Source: a bacterium (GTDB lineage: Bacteria > Bacteroidota > Bacteroidia > Flavobacteriales_D > Sanyastnellaceae). From it: 64,000 nt of DNA. The DNA is taken from positions 1 to 64,000 of the forward strand of contig JAPOHG010000003.1 of the NCBI GenBank assembly GCA_029979565.1, given 5' to 3'. Below the pieces are notes generated by a model. It saw nothing but the letters and a program-made list of their open reading frames with translations, was not told the DNA's origin and searched no databases. Shown here piece by piece: positions 49,445-59,899 of this stretch; within the stretch, counting starts at the first letter, position 1; the number at the start of each line of letters is the position of its first letter. The position numbers and the translations under genes are program-made.

Positions 49445-49550
49445 TCACGAATGCTTTCTGCAAGGTCAATAGACCGTTGTCATAACCGGGATTAGCCGAG
49501 GCTCGAAGTTTGAGAAGGTAAAGGGGCGTCACTGAATTACACAACCACAC
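49434..49550 (-). pseudogene. Possible remnant of a T9SS C-terminal domain
   Basis: 39-codon frame QVWLCNSVTPLYLLKLRASANPGYDNGLLTLQKAFVINR* preceded immediately by in-frame TGA; resembles TPGLYLL/PTGVYLL ends of other T9SS cargo in window. Confidence 0.4.
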
Positions 49551-49598
49551 TTGTCAATTCATTAGTGCAGCGTTCAGTAAGAGCCTCATATTAGGCCC

Positions 49599-49760
49599 AT
49601 GAACAACATCGAAAGCATCGAAGAGCTAAGATCTTACCACGCACGGCTGAAAGAAGTTGTGACGGCCTTAAACCGATTTCAGAAAAGCACTAATCAAAGT
49701 GTCACACCTACACAAGTCTCTAATTCGTCTCGGGGACAACGAACCGAAAGTGCACGTTAG
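49599..49760 (+). CDS. Candidate small protein, 53 aa
   Basis: MNNIESIEELRSYHARLKEVVTALNRFQKSTNQSVTPTQVSNSSRGQRTESAR*; below ORF-track cutoff; stop shares TTAG with convergent gene stop. Confidence 0.4.
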   Translation: MNNIESIEELRSYHARLKEVVTALNRFQKSTNQSVTPTQVSNSSRGQRTESAR

Positions 49761-50314
49761 AACTTCCTCAGCCCCTTGTCAATCAACTTGGCCAGCTGCG
49801 CGGCTGATTTGTTGTCGAGTTGCTTGCCCAAAACGAAACGCCCGCGGAGGTAAGTGAACTGAAGGGAATCGCCGCCCATGATCCAAAAGCTCTGGTCGAG
49901 GTTTTGCATGAATTTGGTGGGATCGCGTTGGACGACTTCCATTTTCTTGATGTTGCCTTTGATGAAGAAACGTGCACGGCCGAGGTCGCTGAAGGCGTTT
50001 TTGACACTCATGCCTTCCGCTGTGATGCGGACCATTTCCCGTCCGATTCGCCGCCACAAGATGACCTTGAGCACCCGGAAAGCGAAGAAGGCCCAGAAGG
50101 CCATGAAGATGAGAAAGAAGGTGCGGTCGCTGCCTGTGGCACCGACCATTTCCATGGCCGTTGCTCCACCCACAGCCAACCAGGCCAAGAACCAGCCTTC
50201 GAGCATCATGCGCTGGGTGCGCGGGATGGATTGCCCGATGATGATGGTGAGGGCATCCTCGTGCCAAGCGTAGGTGATGCGGTCTCCGATGGACTGAACA
50301 GTGGACGAAGGCAT
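49757..50314 (-). CDS. Hypothetical membrane protein
   Basis: 185-aa ORF with two hydrophobic segments; follows bshA in same orientation. Confidence 0.75.
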   Translation of the reverse strand: MPSSTVQSIGDRITYAWHEDALTIIIGQSIPRTQRMMLEGWFLAWLAVGGATAMEMVGATGSDRTFFLIFMAFWAFFAFRVLKVILWRRIGREMVRITAEGMSVKNAFSDLGRARFFIKGNIKKMEVVQRDPTKFMQNLDQSFWIMGGDSLQFTYLRGRFVLGKQLDNKSAAQLAKLIDKGLRKF

Positions 50315-50324
50315 GCGTCGGTAC

Positions 50325-51455
50325 TTACGGGGTGAGGCGGTGGTAGATGGCTTCGTAATGGGGAAGGATTTTCATGACGTGAAATTCCTGAGCCCGGGCC
50401 AGCGCTGCCGCTTTGAACGCGGCACGTTCATTGCGCTCATCAAGCACGGCGTGGGCATACCGGGCCATGGCATCAACGTCTCCAACGGGGGCGAGGTAAC
50501 CGCAGACCCCGTGTTCGATCACTTCGGGCAACCCGCCGGCATCCGAGGCGATGACGGGCACGCCCGCGGCCAAAGCTTCGAGTGCGGAAAGCCCAAAACT
50601 TTCGGTTTCCGAAGGCAACAAGAACAAGTCGCTGACCAGCAGCGGCTCGATTGGGTTCTTGATTTTACCGATGCTGACCACATCCGAACGAACGCCTCGC
50701 TCTTCAGCACGCTTTTCCGCTCGAACCCGCTCGGGACCGTCTCCGACCAAGAGCAACTTGGCCGGTTGCTTGGCGCGAACGCCTGCAAACACATCGACAA
50801 CGTCCTCGACGCGTTTGACCGGCCGAAAATTCGAAATGTGCGTGATGATCGGTTCTCCGTTCGGGGCTACCGCTCGGCGGAATTGTTCATCGGCTTTTCG
50901 TTCGAAATGGGACGGGCAGATGAAGTTGTGGATCACTTCAATTTCCCGGTTGACGCCGAACATCTTGAGCGTGTCTGTTTTGAGGCTGTGGGAAACCGCT
51001 GTGACTGCATCGGACTCGTTGATTGCGTGGGCGATCACCGGTTCAAATGCCGGGTCCTTCCCGAGCAACGTGATGTCCGTGCCGTGCAGCGTGGTGACAA
51101 TGGGCAATTGTATGCCTTCTTTGGCGAGGATGTCGCGCGCGGTGATGGCTGCACTCGCGTGCGGGATGGCGTAATGCACGTGCAAGAGATCGAGGTCGTG
51201 GGTTTTGGCCACCTCGACCATTTTGGAGGCCAACACCAACTCATAGGGCTGGTAATCAAAGAGCGGATAGTCGCTCACCCGGACTTCGTGGTAAAAAAGG
51301 TTTCTTTTCAAGCTTCCCATCCGGGCCGGAGCGCTGTAGGTGATGAAATGGAGCTCGTGGCCCTTTTCTGCGAGCGCCTTGCCCAATTCCGTGGCGACCA
51401 CGCCAGACCCTCCAAAGGTGGGGTAACACACAAAACCAATGCGCAGGTTCTTCAT
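50325..51455 (-). CDS. bshA: N-acetyl-alpha-D-glucosaminyl L-malate synthase
   Basis: MKNLRIGFVCYPTFGGSGVVATELGKALAEKGHELHFITY, GT4 motif ESFGLSALEALAAGVPVIASDAGGLPEVI. Confidence 0.94.
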   Translation of the reverse strand: MKNLRIGFVCYPTFGGSGVVATELGKALAEKGHELHFITYSAPARMGSLKRNLFYHEVRVSDYPLFDYQPYELVLASKMVEVAKTHDLDLLHVHYAIPHASAAITARDILAKEGIQLPIVTTLHGTDITLLGKDPAFEPVIAHAINESDAVTAVSHSLKTDTLKMFGVNREIEVIHNFICPSHFERKADEQFRRAVAPNGEPIITHISNFRPVKRVEDVVDVFAGVRAKQPAKLLLVGDGPERVRAEKRAEERGVRSDVVSIGKIKNPIEPLLVSDLFLLPSETESFGLSALEALAAGVPVIASDAGGLPEVIEHGVCGYLAPVGDVDAMARYAHAVLDERNERAAFKAAALARAQEFHVMKILPHYEAIYHRLTP

Positions 51456-54394
51456 TCCATTTCGCTGTTGAATCGGGAGGGTATCCCGTAGGCTTTATAC
51501 ACTTGGTGCTGCACTTTGGTTCGCACGTCCCACTCGATCAATTTGCGGTTTTCAGCAGAGGGGTAGGTGCGGTTGCTCAGAAACACGAAGACAATATCGT
51601 GGTCTGGATCTGCCCAAGCCAACGTTCCGGTAAACCCGGAATGGCCAAAACTTGATTCGCTCACCTCGTCGCACGTCGGGCCGGCATCCGATTCGTTGGC
51701 GGGACGATCAAAACCACATGCTTTCCGGTGGTCCGGATCTGGATCCACGCGCTGGGTCCACGCTTGTATGGTCTCCGGTTCGAAGAAATCCACGCCACCG
51801 TAGGTTCCGCCCATGCGGAGCATGTACATCAGCCGGGCCAGGTCGTAAGCATCTCCGAAAAGGCCCGCATGCCCGCAGATTCCCCCCAACATGGCCGCAC
51901 CCGGGTCATGCACATCGCCCCGCACGGTGCATTTCCGAAACAGGGTGTCTTCTTCCGTTGGAGCGATGGCTGTTCCGCCCTGCGACGCCGGGTTGAAGCC
52001 CAGACTGTTCCATTGGGCCGGTGCATAAAACGATTCCCTCACGTAGGCATCAAGCCCTTTGCCGGTGAGGCGTTCGATGATGCGCTGGATGGCGTAATAC
52101 CCCAAATCGCTATAACGGTGGGTGCCAACGGGGTCGACCTCCGCGCTAACGATGCGATCCCAAATGGAATCGCGCCAGGCGGGGCGCATGTAACACGCAT
52201 CTGAGATGCGTTCCGAATGCACGTCGGTCCGCACTGGCGAGAACGCGGTACTGTCTTCCAATGCCTCCAGGTAAAAAGGAATCCACGATTGCAGGCCTGC
52301 ACGATGGGAAAGCACATCCTGGAGTTGTCGGCTGCCCATGTCCGTTTCCAAGAGTTCGGGAAGGTAGGTGTCGAGGCTCGCATTGAGTGCAATCTTGCCC
52401 TCTTCTTCTAGCTGCATGAGCGACAGGGTTGAAGCCGCAATTTTGGTGATGCTGGCGAAGTCGTACAGCGCACTCGCTTGCACCGGCTGATCCCCATCCA
52501 ATGTCCCGTAGATGCCGTCGTGAACAATGGAGCCTTGATGTGCAACCACGACCCGACACCCCGGCATGGCGCCGCCGTCGATGGCGTCATAAACGATGCT
52601 ATCGATGGCGGATTTGGTCGAAAGGGGAACGGCAGAAAATCCCAGCCGCAATCGGCCCATCCACGGAATGCCAAAACCTTCGGGGAAATGACCCGTAGCG
52701 ACAGGCAGATGCCCTGCTGCGGGTCCAGCGCCGGCCAAGGCTTGCGTGACGGCATCCACCGTGCGCATGTCGTCTTGGTACGCGATGACCACGGCATCAG
52801 CCAGCGCGATGCTGGCATTGAGACGATCCAGCAGGTAGGGGCTTCCGTACACGACCAAGGCCAGGGGTACGTTGCGATCATGAGCGAGGGCGGCGCAGCG
52901 TTCAATTTGCTGTATTTCACCGGATGTGATGCCGTGCGAACGAGCCGCGGAATGGGATGTGCCCCCGATGTGCAGGACCGCCCAATCGGGCTCGGCCTGG
53001 ATCATGGATTTCCAAGAGGCGCTTCCGTTGGCCTCGAATTCTTCGGAATTCAGGCTCAAACTTTTGGAAGAGAACCCCTTGCCCATTATGGCATTGAGTA
53101 AGGATGCACTTGCGTCTGCAGCACCTTCTTGAAATCCCGAAAACACCTGCACAACCTGCTTCACGTTGGCACCGAAAGGCAAGGTCGGTCTGTCGTTTTT
53201 GATAACCGTCAATGCTTGACCAATCAGTTGCCGATGGAGGGTTTCAGCTTGCGGGGAGTCCCAGTGGCCTGTTGGAGGTTGATCGGCTTGGCTCCAAGAT
53301 TTGGCGCAGAGCACGCGGTGGCATTTGGCGGCAACAGCCGAGGAGTCCAGTCGGCCCTGGCGCACGGCCGCTTCAATTTCTGCGATGGTGCTGGCGGGTT
53401 CTCCGGGGAACAGGAGCACATCATTGCCCGCGAGCAAGGCATCCACATGCGGTGTGGATGTTGCCGTGAAGGATGTAAAGCCTTTCATGGTCATGGCATC
53501 GGTGAACACGAGTCCTGCGAACCCCATTTCCTGCCGAAGCAATTGGTTCACGATGGCATGCGAAAGGGTGGAGGGTTGATTGGGGGTAGAATCCAGCGAG
53601 GGGATGAAGAGGTGCGCCGCCATCATGGCGCCAACACCATCGGCAATCAATGAACGAAACGGTGCAAGCTCAATGGAGTCCAATCGATTGCGGTCGTGCC
53701 GGATCATCGGCAGGGCATAATGCGAGTCGGCATCGGTGTCGCCGTGACCTGGAAAATGTTTGGCCGTGGCGAGAACACCCTCGTCTTGAAGGCCTTTGGC
53801 GTAAGCGCCGCCCAAGGAACTTGCCAATGCCGTGGAGCTTCCGAAGGACCGGCTTCCGATGACCGGATTGGCCGGGTTGCTATTGACGTCAACGACCGGG
53901 GCAAAGTTGACGTGCATGCCCATGGCCCGGAGGGAGCGTCCAACTTCCCGACCAAAGGCTCGCGTCAACGCCGTGTCATTGGCTGCGCCGAACGTCAATG
54001 CTCGTGGCCAGGACCGGGTAGAATCGATGCGCATGCCCAAGCCCCATTCGGCATCCGTGGATACCAGCAGGGGGACATTTGCTCGGTTCTGCAGTCGCTT
54101 CAGTCGCTCGGCATAGGGCGATGGAGCGCCTTGCATGGCGATGACACCGCCGAGTTGATGGGTGGTTACCCAGCGCTCCATTTCTTCCCAGTTTTCCCGG
54201 GTAGCGTGGGCATAAATGGGCGGCATGAGCAGTTGAGCGATTTGCTCGCGCAACGTCAACGTTGCCAAAACCGAATCGGCATAGGCCGCGTGAGGCTCAG
54301 CCAAGAAATCAGGCAGCGACGGTTGTCCTGTGGATTGGGGAGTAAATCGGAATAGGGCGCAGGCCAGCGTTGTGGCGAAGAGGCTCCATCTCAT
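51452..54394 (-). CDS. GH3 (NagZ-like) domain fused to beta-lactamase-type serine hydrolase domain
   Basis: VLATAKHFPGHGDTDADSHYALP (GH3/NagZ) in N-half; ALYDFASITKIAAS (SxxK) and RYSDLGYYAIQRIIE in C-half. Confidence 0.9.
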   Translation of the reverse strand: MRWSLFATTLACALFRFTPQSTGQPSLPDFLAEPHAAYADSVLATLTLREQIAQLLMPPIYAHATRENWEEMERWVTTHQLGGVIAMQGAPSPYAERLKRLQNRANVPLLVSTDAEWGLGMRIDSTRSWPRALTFGAANDTALTRAFGREVGRSLRAMGMHVNFAPVVDVNSNPANPVIGSRSFGSSTALASSLGGAYAKGLQDEGVLATAKHFPGHGDTDADSHYALPMIRHDRNRLDSIELAPFRSLIADGVGAMMAAHLFIPSLDSTPNQPSTLSHAIVNQLLRQEMGFAGLVFTDAMTMKGFTSFTATSTPHVDALLAGNDVLLFPGEPASTIAEIEAAVRQGRLDSSAVAAKCHRVLCAKSWSQADQPPTGHWDSPQAETLHRQLIGQALTVIKNDRPTLPFGANVKQVVQVFSGFQEGAADASASLLNAIMGKGFSSKSLSLNSEEFEANGSASWKSMIQAEPDWAVLHIGGTSHSAARSHGITSGEIQQIERCAALAHDRNVPLALVVYGSPYLLDRLNASIALADAVVIAYQDDMRTVDAVTQALAGAGPAAGHLPVATGHFPEGFGIPWMGRLRLGFSAVPLSTKSAIDSIVYDAIDGGAMPGCRVVVAHQGSIVHDGIYGTLDGDQPVQASALYDFASITKIAASTLSLMQLEEEGKIALNASLDTYLPELLETDMGSRQLQDVLSHRAGLQSWIPFYLEALEDSTAFSPVRTDVHSERISDACYMRPAWRDSIWDRIVSAEVDPVGTHRYSDLGYYAIQRIIERLTGKGLDAYVRESFYAPAQWNSLGFNPASQGGTAIAPTEEDTLFRKCTVRGDVHDPGAAMLGGICGHAGLFGDAYDLARLMYMLRMGGTYGGVDFFEPETIQAWTQRVDPDPDHRKACGFDRPANESDAGPTCDEVSESSFGHSGFTGTLAWADPDHDIVFVFLSNRTYPSAENRKLIEWDVRTKVQHQVYKAYGIPSRFNSEME

Positions 54395-55089
54395 TCGCTT
54401 GCCATCGCTTTGCGCGCATGGACCAACAAGAATTGAAACTGTTCTTCGTGGGTCAAATGGCTGTTATCCAGTACGATGGCATCATCGGCTTGACGCAATG
54501 GGCTGACCGCTCTGCTCGAGTCGATGCGGTCGCGTTCGAGGAGGTTGTTGAGTACGTCGTCAAATTTTACATCGGCCTGGGTCGTCTTCAATTGGTCGAC
54601 ACGCCGGTCGGCTCGCACCTGAGGGTCGGCCGTGATGAAAAATTTCAATTCGGCCTTGGGCATGACGACGGTACCGATATCCCGACCGTCCATGATGACG
54701 CCTCCGGACTCCGCCATGCGCTGTTGCAATTCAACAAGCTTGTGACGAATGCGGGGGATGGCGGCGACCAAGCTGACTTTCTTAGCGACTTCGAGGGAGC
54801 GGATTTCCTCTTCGACGTTGGTGCCGCCCAGATGAACTTCAGGTTGCTCGGTCTTGGGGTTGTACTTGAATCCAATGTACATGCGGTCCACTGCTTGGTC
54901 GATTTTCTTCGAATCGATTTCATTGCCTTCCACCAAGCGTTCTTTGATGCAGAAAAGCGTTGCAGCCCGGTACATCGCTCCGGTATCGACGTAGACGAAA
55001 TTCAACTCCTTGGCCAGTGCTTTGGCCATGGTGCTCTTGCCAGCCGAGGAATGGCCGTCGATTGCAATGTTGATTTTTCGCTGTTCCAT
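54391..55089 (-). CDS. cmk: (d)CMP kinase
   Basis: INIAIDGHSSAGKSTMAKALAKELNFVYVDTGAMYRA, GGVIMDGRDIGTVVMPKAELKFF. Confidence 0.95.
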   Translation of the reverse strand: MEQRKINIAIDGHSSAGKSTMAKALAKELNFVYVDTGAMYRAATLFCIKERLVEGNEIDSKKIDQAVDRMYIGFKYNPKTEQPEVHLGGTNVEEEIRSLEVAKKVSLVAAIPRIRHKLVELQQRMAESGGVIMDGRDIGTVVMPKAELKFFITADPQVRADRRVDQLKTTQADVKFDDVLNNLLERDRIDSSRAVSPLRQADDAIVLDNSHLTHEEQFQFLLVHARKAMASE

Positions 55090-55119
55090 CGGGGCTGCAA
55101 TTTAGCGTATCTGATTCGA

Positions 55120-56157
55120 TTATGAACGGGCAAATTGCCGCGGGTTGAATCGGATTCCAATGTGGGTGGAAGCCCCCGCAAAGTGATAGCGCGATCGACC
55201 AATGCGCACGTCAAATTTTCCCAATTCAAATTGGGTTCCGATCGAAAGTCCGTTGCCGTTTAATCGGTCCGTGGCCATCAGCTCGGTGCGGCGCCTGTAG
55301 TCGAAGCCAAACCAAATTTCCATCGCCTCTCCAGCGGACAAAGCGGTACCGATCGTCACGTGGCGCATCAACTGGTCCCCGAATTTGAAGGTCGAGTTTT
55401 CGACGACTTCTTGTGTAATCGGGTCAACTGCATCGTCATACGTACCCGGCGGCGCGAGATCCCACGTTTGCAGATGCTGTGCTTTCAGAAATACGCGAAA
55501 AGGCGCGTTGTTGAAGCCTTTGGTCAGGGCAACTTGCAGGTTGTAAGGCAGCGAACCGGTGGGTTGAGACCCCTTGAGGCCCCATTGATAACCAGCGCCG
55601 GTGACGGCCAATCCCAAGGCAAGTTGTCTTGCCGTCCAGCGGGCGTGGACGAACGCTTCTGCACCTAACCAGCCGGCGACTTCGCGGTTCAAGTGGCGGC
55701 TGCCGATGAACCCTTGTACGCCGAGCGTCCAAACGGAGTCGATGGATCGACTGGAGCCGAAGTAGACCAGTTGATCCCCGCCCCGGAAGTCTTGGGTTGG
55801 GTTGCCTGCCGCATCGTAGCCGCTGAACGTTCCGAGGTCCATGAACCGGCTTCCAATCTGCCGTTTCCAATGGCCTTTGGCCGTTAACTGGTAATTAACC
55901 GCTGTCATGCCCACACCGGCGAAGTAATCGGTGTAGTCAATTGTGATATCGCCTTGGCGAGCGGTGTCGATGAAACAGGGGTTCAATCCTGCGCTGTGGA
56001 CATCCGAATGGAGATCGGCCATCACTGCGCCGCCCAATGCCGCCCCTCTGGCATCCGGGGAGAGCTCGAATACGAGGGATTCTTGACCTTGACCGTGGCT
56101 TGTGTGCGCCTTCAAAATCGCAGCGAGAATCAAAAACGTTGCACGAATGGATTTCAT
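55120..56157 (-). CDS. porQ: Type IX secretion system protein PorQ
   Basis: SPDARGAALGGAVMADLHSDVHSAGLNPCF...YFAGVGMTAVNY...; OMP beta-barrel-like; adjacent to cmk. Confidence 0.85.
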   Translation of the reverse strand: MKSIRATFLILAAILKAHTSHGQGQESLVFELSPDARGAALGGAVMADLHSDVHSAGLNPCFIDTARQGDITIDYTDYFAGVGMTAVNYQLTAKGHWKRQIGSRFMDLGTFSGYDAAGNPTQDFRGGDQLVYFGSSRSIDSVWTLGVQGFIGSRHLNREVAGWLGAEAFVHARWTARQLALGLAVTGAGYQWGLKGSQPTGSLPYNLQVALTKGFNNAPFRVFLKAQHLQTWDLAPPGTYDDAVDPITQEVVENSTFKFGDQLMRHVTIGTALSAGEAMEIWFGFDYRRRTELMATDRLNGNGLSIGTQFELGKFDVRIGRSRYHFAGASTHIGIRFNPRQFARS

Positions 56158-58586
56158 CCTCGATCTGCTTTGGATTGCAGCACCGCCCGGTCAACCACTT
56201 CCATGATGTCCGAGACAAACGTGAAAGTCAGCCCTTTCAAGTAGCGCGCATCAATTTCGTCGATGTCCTGTCGGTTGCGCTCGCAAAGGATGATTTCTTT
56301 GATTCCGGCGCGCTTCGCAGCGAGGATTTTTTCTTTGATGCCCCCGACGGGTAGCACCTGTCCGCGCAAGGTGATTTCACCGGTCATGGCAACGGCTTTC
56401 CGAATTTTTCGACGGGTAAATGCGGAGACCATGGCGGAGACCATGGTGATGCCGGCACTGGGGCCGTCCTTTGGAATGGCGCCTTGAGGCACGTGCAAGT
56501 GTACGTTGCGTTTGTTGAGCTCATCCGCGTCCAATCCGAGCTCCTCGGCATGCGACTTGATGTACTCCAGAGCGATGATCGCACTTTCTTTCATCACGTC
56601 TCCCAGGTTGCCGGTCAAGGTCAGTTTGCCATTGCCTTTGGTCAGCGACGTCTCGATGAACAAAATATCACCACCGTGTGGCGTCCAGGCGAGTCCGGTC
56701 ACAACCCCTGGGGTATCGTTGCCTTGGTAGCGGTCTTTTTCACGGGAAGGACCGAGGACGTCGGGAAGTTGGTCAGTTGTGACTTCAACGGTGAATGCCT
56801 CTTCAAGTGCGAGCTCTTTGGCCCGGTTGCGGACGAGTTTTCCAATGCGTTTTTCCAACCCCCGCACACCGCTTTCAGACGTGTACTGCTCTACGACAGC
56901 TTCAATGGTTTTGACCGGCAGCTTGAGTTCCTTTGACGTGATGCCCGTCTCGGTCAGGTGCTTGGGCACCAAATGCCGTTTGGCAATTTGCACCTTTTCC
57001 TCCACTGTGTATCCGGTCACCTCGATGATCTCCATCCGGTCGCGAAGGGCCGGCTGAATGGAGGCCAGGCTGTTACATGTCGCCAGAAACATGACGTTGC
57101 TCAAGTCGTAATCGAGGTCAAGGTAATTGTCGTGGAAAGCGTTGTTCTGTTCCGGATCTAACACTTCAAGCATGGCACTGGATGGGTCGCCGTGGTGGTC
57201 CCGACCGAGTTTGTCGATTTCGTCCAACACGAAAAGGGGATTCGATGTGCCGGCCTTTTTTAAGTTTTGCAGGATGCGACCGGGCATGGCTCCGATGTAT
57301 GTCTTTCGGTGTCCCCGGATTTCGGCCTCATCGCGCAGGCCACCCAAGCTCATCCGCACGTATTCGCGACCAAGGGCTTTGGCAATGCTGCGGCCCAGGG
57401 AGGTCTTTCCGACACCGGGAGGGCCATACAGGCAAATTATCGGTGCCTTGAGGTCGCCCTTGATTTTCAGCACAGCCAGGTGTTCAATGATGCGCTCCTT
57501 GACTTTCTCGAGGCCATAGTGGTCCTCGTCAAGCACAGCTTGGGCATGATGGAGGTCGAAGTTGTCCAGGGACTTCTTTTCCCACGGCAAGTCCAACATC
57601 AAATCGACATAATTCGCTTGAACGCTGTATTCCGCACTCTGGGAATTCATGCGTTCCAGTTTCACAATTTCTTTGTCAAATGCTTCTTTGGCGTGGGCAG
57701 GCCATTCCATGGACTCCGCGCGCAATTTGCGTTCTGCCACTTCCTGTGCTTGCGGGTTGTTGCCCAGCTCTTCCTGAATCTGCTTCAGCTGCTGGTTGAG
57801 GAAATACTCGCGCTGCTGTTGGTCAAGTTCGCCCTTGACTTTGGTTTGGATGTCGCGCTTCAGGGAAAGCATTTGCTTTTCCTTGTTGAGCAACTCCAAT
57901 ACCCGGCGGGCCCGGGCCTTGATGCCGGCCACTTCCAAGAGTGCCTGCTTTTCTTCCACCGGTGCGTTCATGTTCGAACCGATGAAGTTGACCAAGAAGG
58001 TCAAGCTCTCGATGCTTTTGATGGCAAATCCGGCTTCGGATGGGATGTTGGGGCTGAGTTGAATAATTTCGACGGCAAGCTCCTTTAAGCTTTGCATCAG
58101 TGCCTCGTGTTCCTCGTCTTTCGGAGGGAGGTTCTCCGCGTCGTATTCGACGACGCGCGCTTTCATGTACGGTTCTTCTTGTACAATCGAAGTCCATTTG
58201 AACCGTTTTTGGCCTTGAAGGATGACCGTATTGCTGCCATCCGGCATCCGCAACATCTTGATGACTTTGGCCACCGTTCCGACGTCGTTCAAGTCTTCAC
58301 CATTCGGGATTTCGATGTCATCGTTTTTCTGGCTCACTACACCAATGCGGTGTTCCAATTTGTGGGCCTCCTTGACCAATCGGATGGATCGGTCTCGACC
58401 AACGGTGATGGGTATGACGACGCCTGGAAACAAAACAGTGTTGCGCAGCGATAAGAGAGGGAGGTCTTCCGGCACCTCCTCTTTTTGCATCGCCTCCTCG
58501 TCTTCGGCTGAAATGAGCGGAATGAACTCGTGGTCCTGGGCATCACTCAATCCCCATCCTTCTTCGTCGTGTTGGTCTTCAAACAT
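56154..58586 (-). CDS. lon: ATP-dependent protease La
   Basis: [74 protein letters not shown]. Confidence 0.98.
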   Translation of the reverse strand: MFEDQHDEEGWGLSDAQDHEFIPLISAEDEEAMQKEEVPEDLPLLSLRNTVLFPGVVIPITVGRDRSIRLVKEAHKLEHRIGVVSQKNDDIEIPNGEDLNDVGTVAKVIKMLRMPDGSNTVILQGQKRFKWTSIVQEEPYMKARVVEYDAENLPPKDEEHEALMQSLKELAVEIIQLSPNIPSEAGFAIKSIESLTFLVNFIGSNMNAPVEEKQALLEVAGIKARARRVLELLNKEKQMLSLKRDIQTKVKGELDQQQREYFLNQQLKQIQEELGNNPQAQEVAERKLRAESMEWPAHAKEAFDKEIVKLERMNSQSAEYSVQANYVDLMLDLPWEKKSLDNFDLHHAQAVLDEDHYGLEKVKERIIEHLAVLKIKGDLKAPIICLYGPPGVGKTSLGRSIAKALGREYVRMSLGGLRDEAEIRGHRKTYIGAMPGRILQNLKKAGTSNPLFVLDEIDKLGRDHHGDPSSAMLEVLDPEQNNAFHDNYLDLDYDLSNVMFLATCNSLASIQPALRDRMEIIEVTGYTVEEKVQIAKRHLVPKHLTETGITSKELKLPVKTIEAVVEQYTSESGVRGLEKRIGKLVRNRAKELALEEAFTVEVTTDQLPDVLGPSREKDRYQGNDTPGVVTGLAWTPHGGDILFIETSLTKGNGKLTLTGNLGDVMKESAIIALEYIKSHAEELGLDADELNKRNVHLHVPQGAIPKDGPSAGITMVSAMVSAFTRRKIRKAVAMTGEITLRGQVLPVGGIKEKILAAKRAGIKEIILCERNRQDIDEIDARYLKGLTFTFVSDIMEVVDRAVLQSKADRG

Positions 58587-58680
58587 GTGTTGCCTGGTTC
58601 TTTCTTAGTGGTGGTTCCTAGGACAAATGCCATGCCACGGCGATTTCGGACAATGTGTCAGCAGGAATTGTCAGGTGTGC

Positions 58681-59838
58681 TCAATCGAAACGAGTCTGAG
58701 CGGCCTGATGTTGTGCACGCCACTGGCTAATTTCTTCCTCGCTTAGTGCAGCTCCTCTGCGTGCCATGACCCGTTCGGCGGTGGCGATGAATTTGTCAAA
58801 GTCATGCAGCTGCCAGGTGTCGTTACCTCCCCATGCGAATGGCGGGATGTGCTTGGGTTGAAATCCTCCGCCGTAGATGTTGCAACCGGCACCAACAACG
58901 GTTCCAGTGTTGAACATGGTATTGATGCCACATTTGCTGTGGTCGCCCATGAGCACGCCACAAAACCGAAGACCGCTGGCGACGTATTTTCCGGCTGCTT
59001 CATCCCAAAGGCGCACATCGCTGTAATTGCTTTTCAGATTGCTCGAATTGGTGTCCGCTCCAAGGTTGCACCATTTGCCAATGACAGAGTTTCCTAAAAA
59101 TCCATCGTGGCCTTTGTTGCTGTACCCAAGGAAGGCGCAGTTTGAAACTTCTCCGCCGATCCGACAGTTCGGGCCGATGGCAGTAGGACCGTAAATGCGT
59201 GACCCCATCTTGATGACGGTTGCTTCAGCCAACGCAATGGGCCCCCGGAGGTGAGATCCTTCTTGGATTTCGACGTCTGGTCCAATAAAAATCGGACCGG
59301 TCGTGGCGTTTAAAGTGCATGCCGTGAGTTTGGCGGACGGGTGGATCCAAATCTGATTCGAAGGTCCCAACAGCGTTACATGGCTGGGGACAACTGGTGC
59401 AACGAGCTCCCACGCTTGAATCAGGAGCTCAGTCTGGTCGTTCAGCCATCCATTCAACCGACTGAACAATTCCGTGGCATGTGTAACCATTTCGATTCCA
59501 TCCATTCCAATGGTCAGGTGTTCACTTTGTTTATCTGTGCTGGCTTGAAATAAAGGTGTCTCCTCGGCATAAAGGGATTGACCGGGCTTCAGGTCTGCCA
59601 AAACAGAAAATGCATGCCCTGAGGGAATCCAACGGTCATTCAACTTACCGCTTTTCAATAGGTTGAGAACTTTTGCTTTGGTTTCTTGTTCGGATTTTAA
59701 GAAGAAGCGGCTTGCTTCGCGGGACCACCATTCACTCAGTTTGAAGGCGCCAACGCGCAATCCACCGAGTGCATGGGAAAAGCCATAAGGATGCAGTGCA
59801 GCCCAATGGTCATCCGAGAAGAAGGCGAGGTGCGACAT
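58681..59838 (-). CDS. GlmU-like putative sugar nucleotidyltransferase (left-handed beta-helix C-terminal half)
   Basis: PIFIGPDVEIQEGSHLRGPIALAEATVIKMGSRIYGPTAIGPNCRIGGEVSNCAFLGYSNKGHDGFLGNS hexapeptide pattern; start refined to ATG 59838. Confidence 0.85.
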   Translation of the reverse strand: MSHLAFFSDDHWAALHPYGFSHALGGLRVGAFKLSEWWSREASRFFLKSEQETKAKVLNLLKSGKLNDRWIPSGHAFSVLADLKPGQSLYAEETPLFQASTDKQSEHLTIGMDGIEMVTHATELFSRLNGWLNDQTELLIQAWELVAPVVPSHVTLLGPSNQIWIHPSAKLTACTLNATTGPIFIGPDVEIQEGSHLRGPIALAEATVIKMGSRIYGPTAIGPNCRIGGEVSNCAFLGYSNKGHDGFLGNSVIGKWCNLGADTNSSNLKSNYSDVRLWDEAAGKYVASGLRFCGVLMGDHSKCGINTMFNTGTVVGAGCNIYGGGFQPKHIPPFAWGGNDTWQLHDFDKFIATAERVMARRGAALSEEEISQWRAQHQAAQTRFD

Positions 59839-59899
59839 GGTTCGATAAGGTAACACGGTAAAGGTAGTCAGTTAAAACGAGCACAGGGTACAAAGGAGC

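Noticed and set aside
53696-54355. 219-aa antisense ORF within the GH3 fusion
   Set aside because: Mirror frame of conserved GH3 coding sequence.
57267-58088. 273-aa antisense ORF within lon
   Set aside because: Mirror frame of lon.
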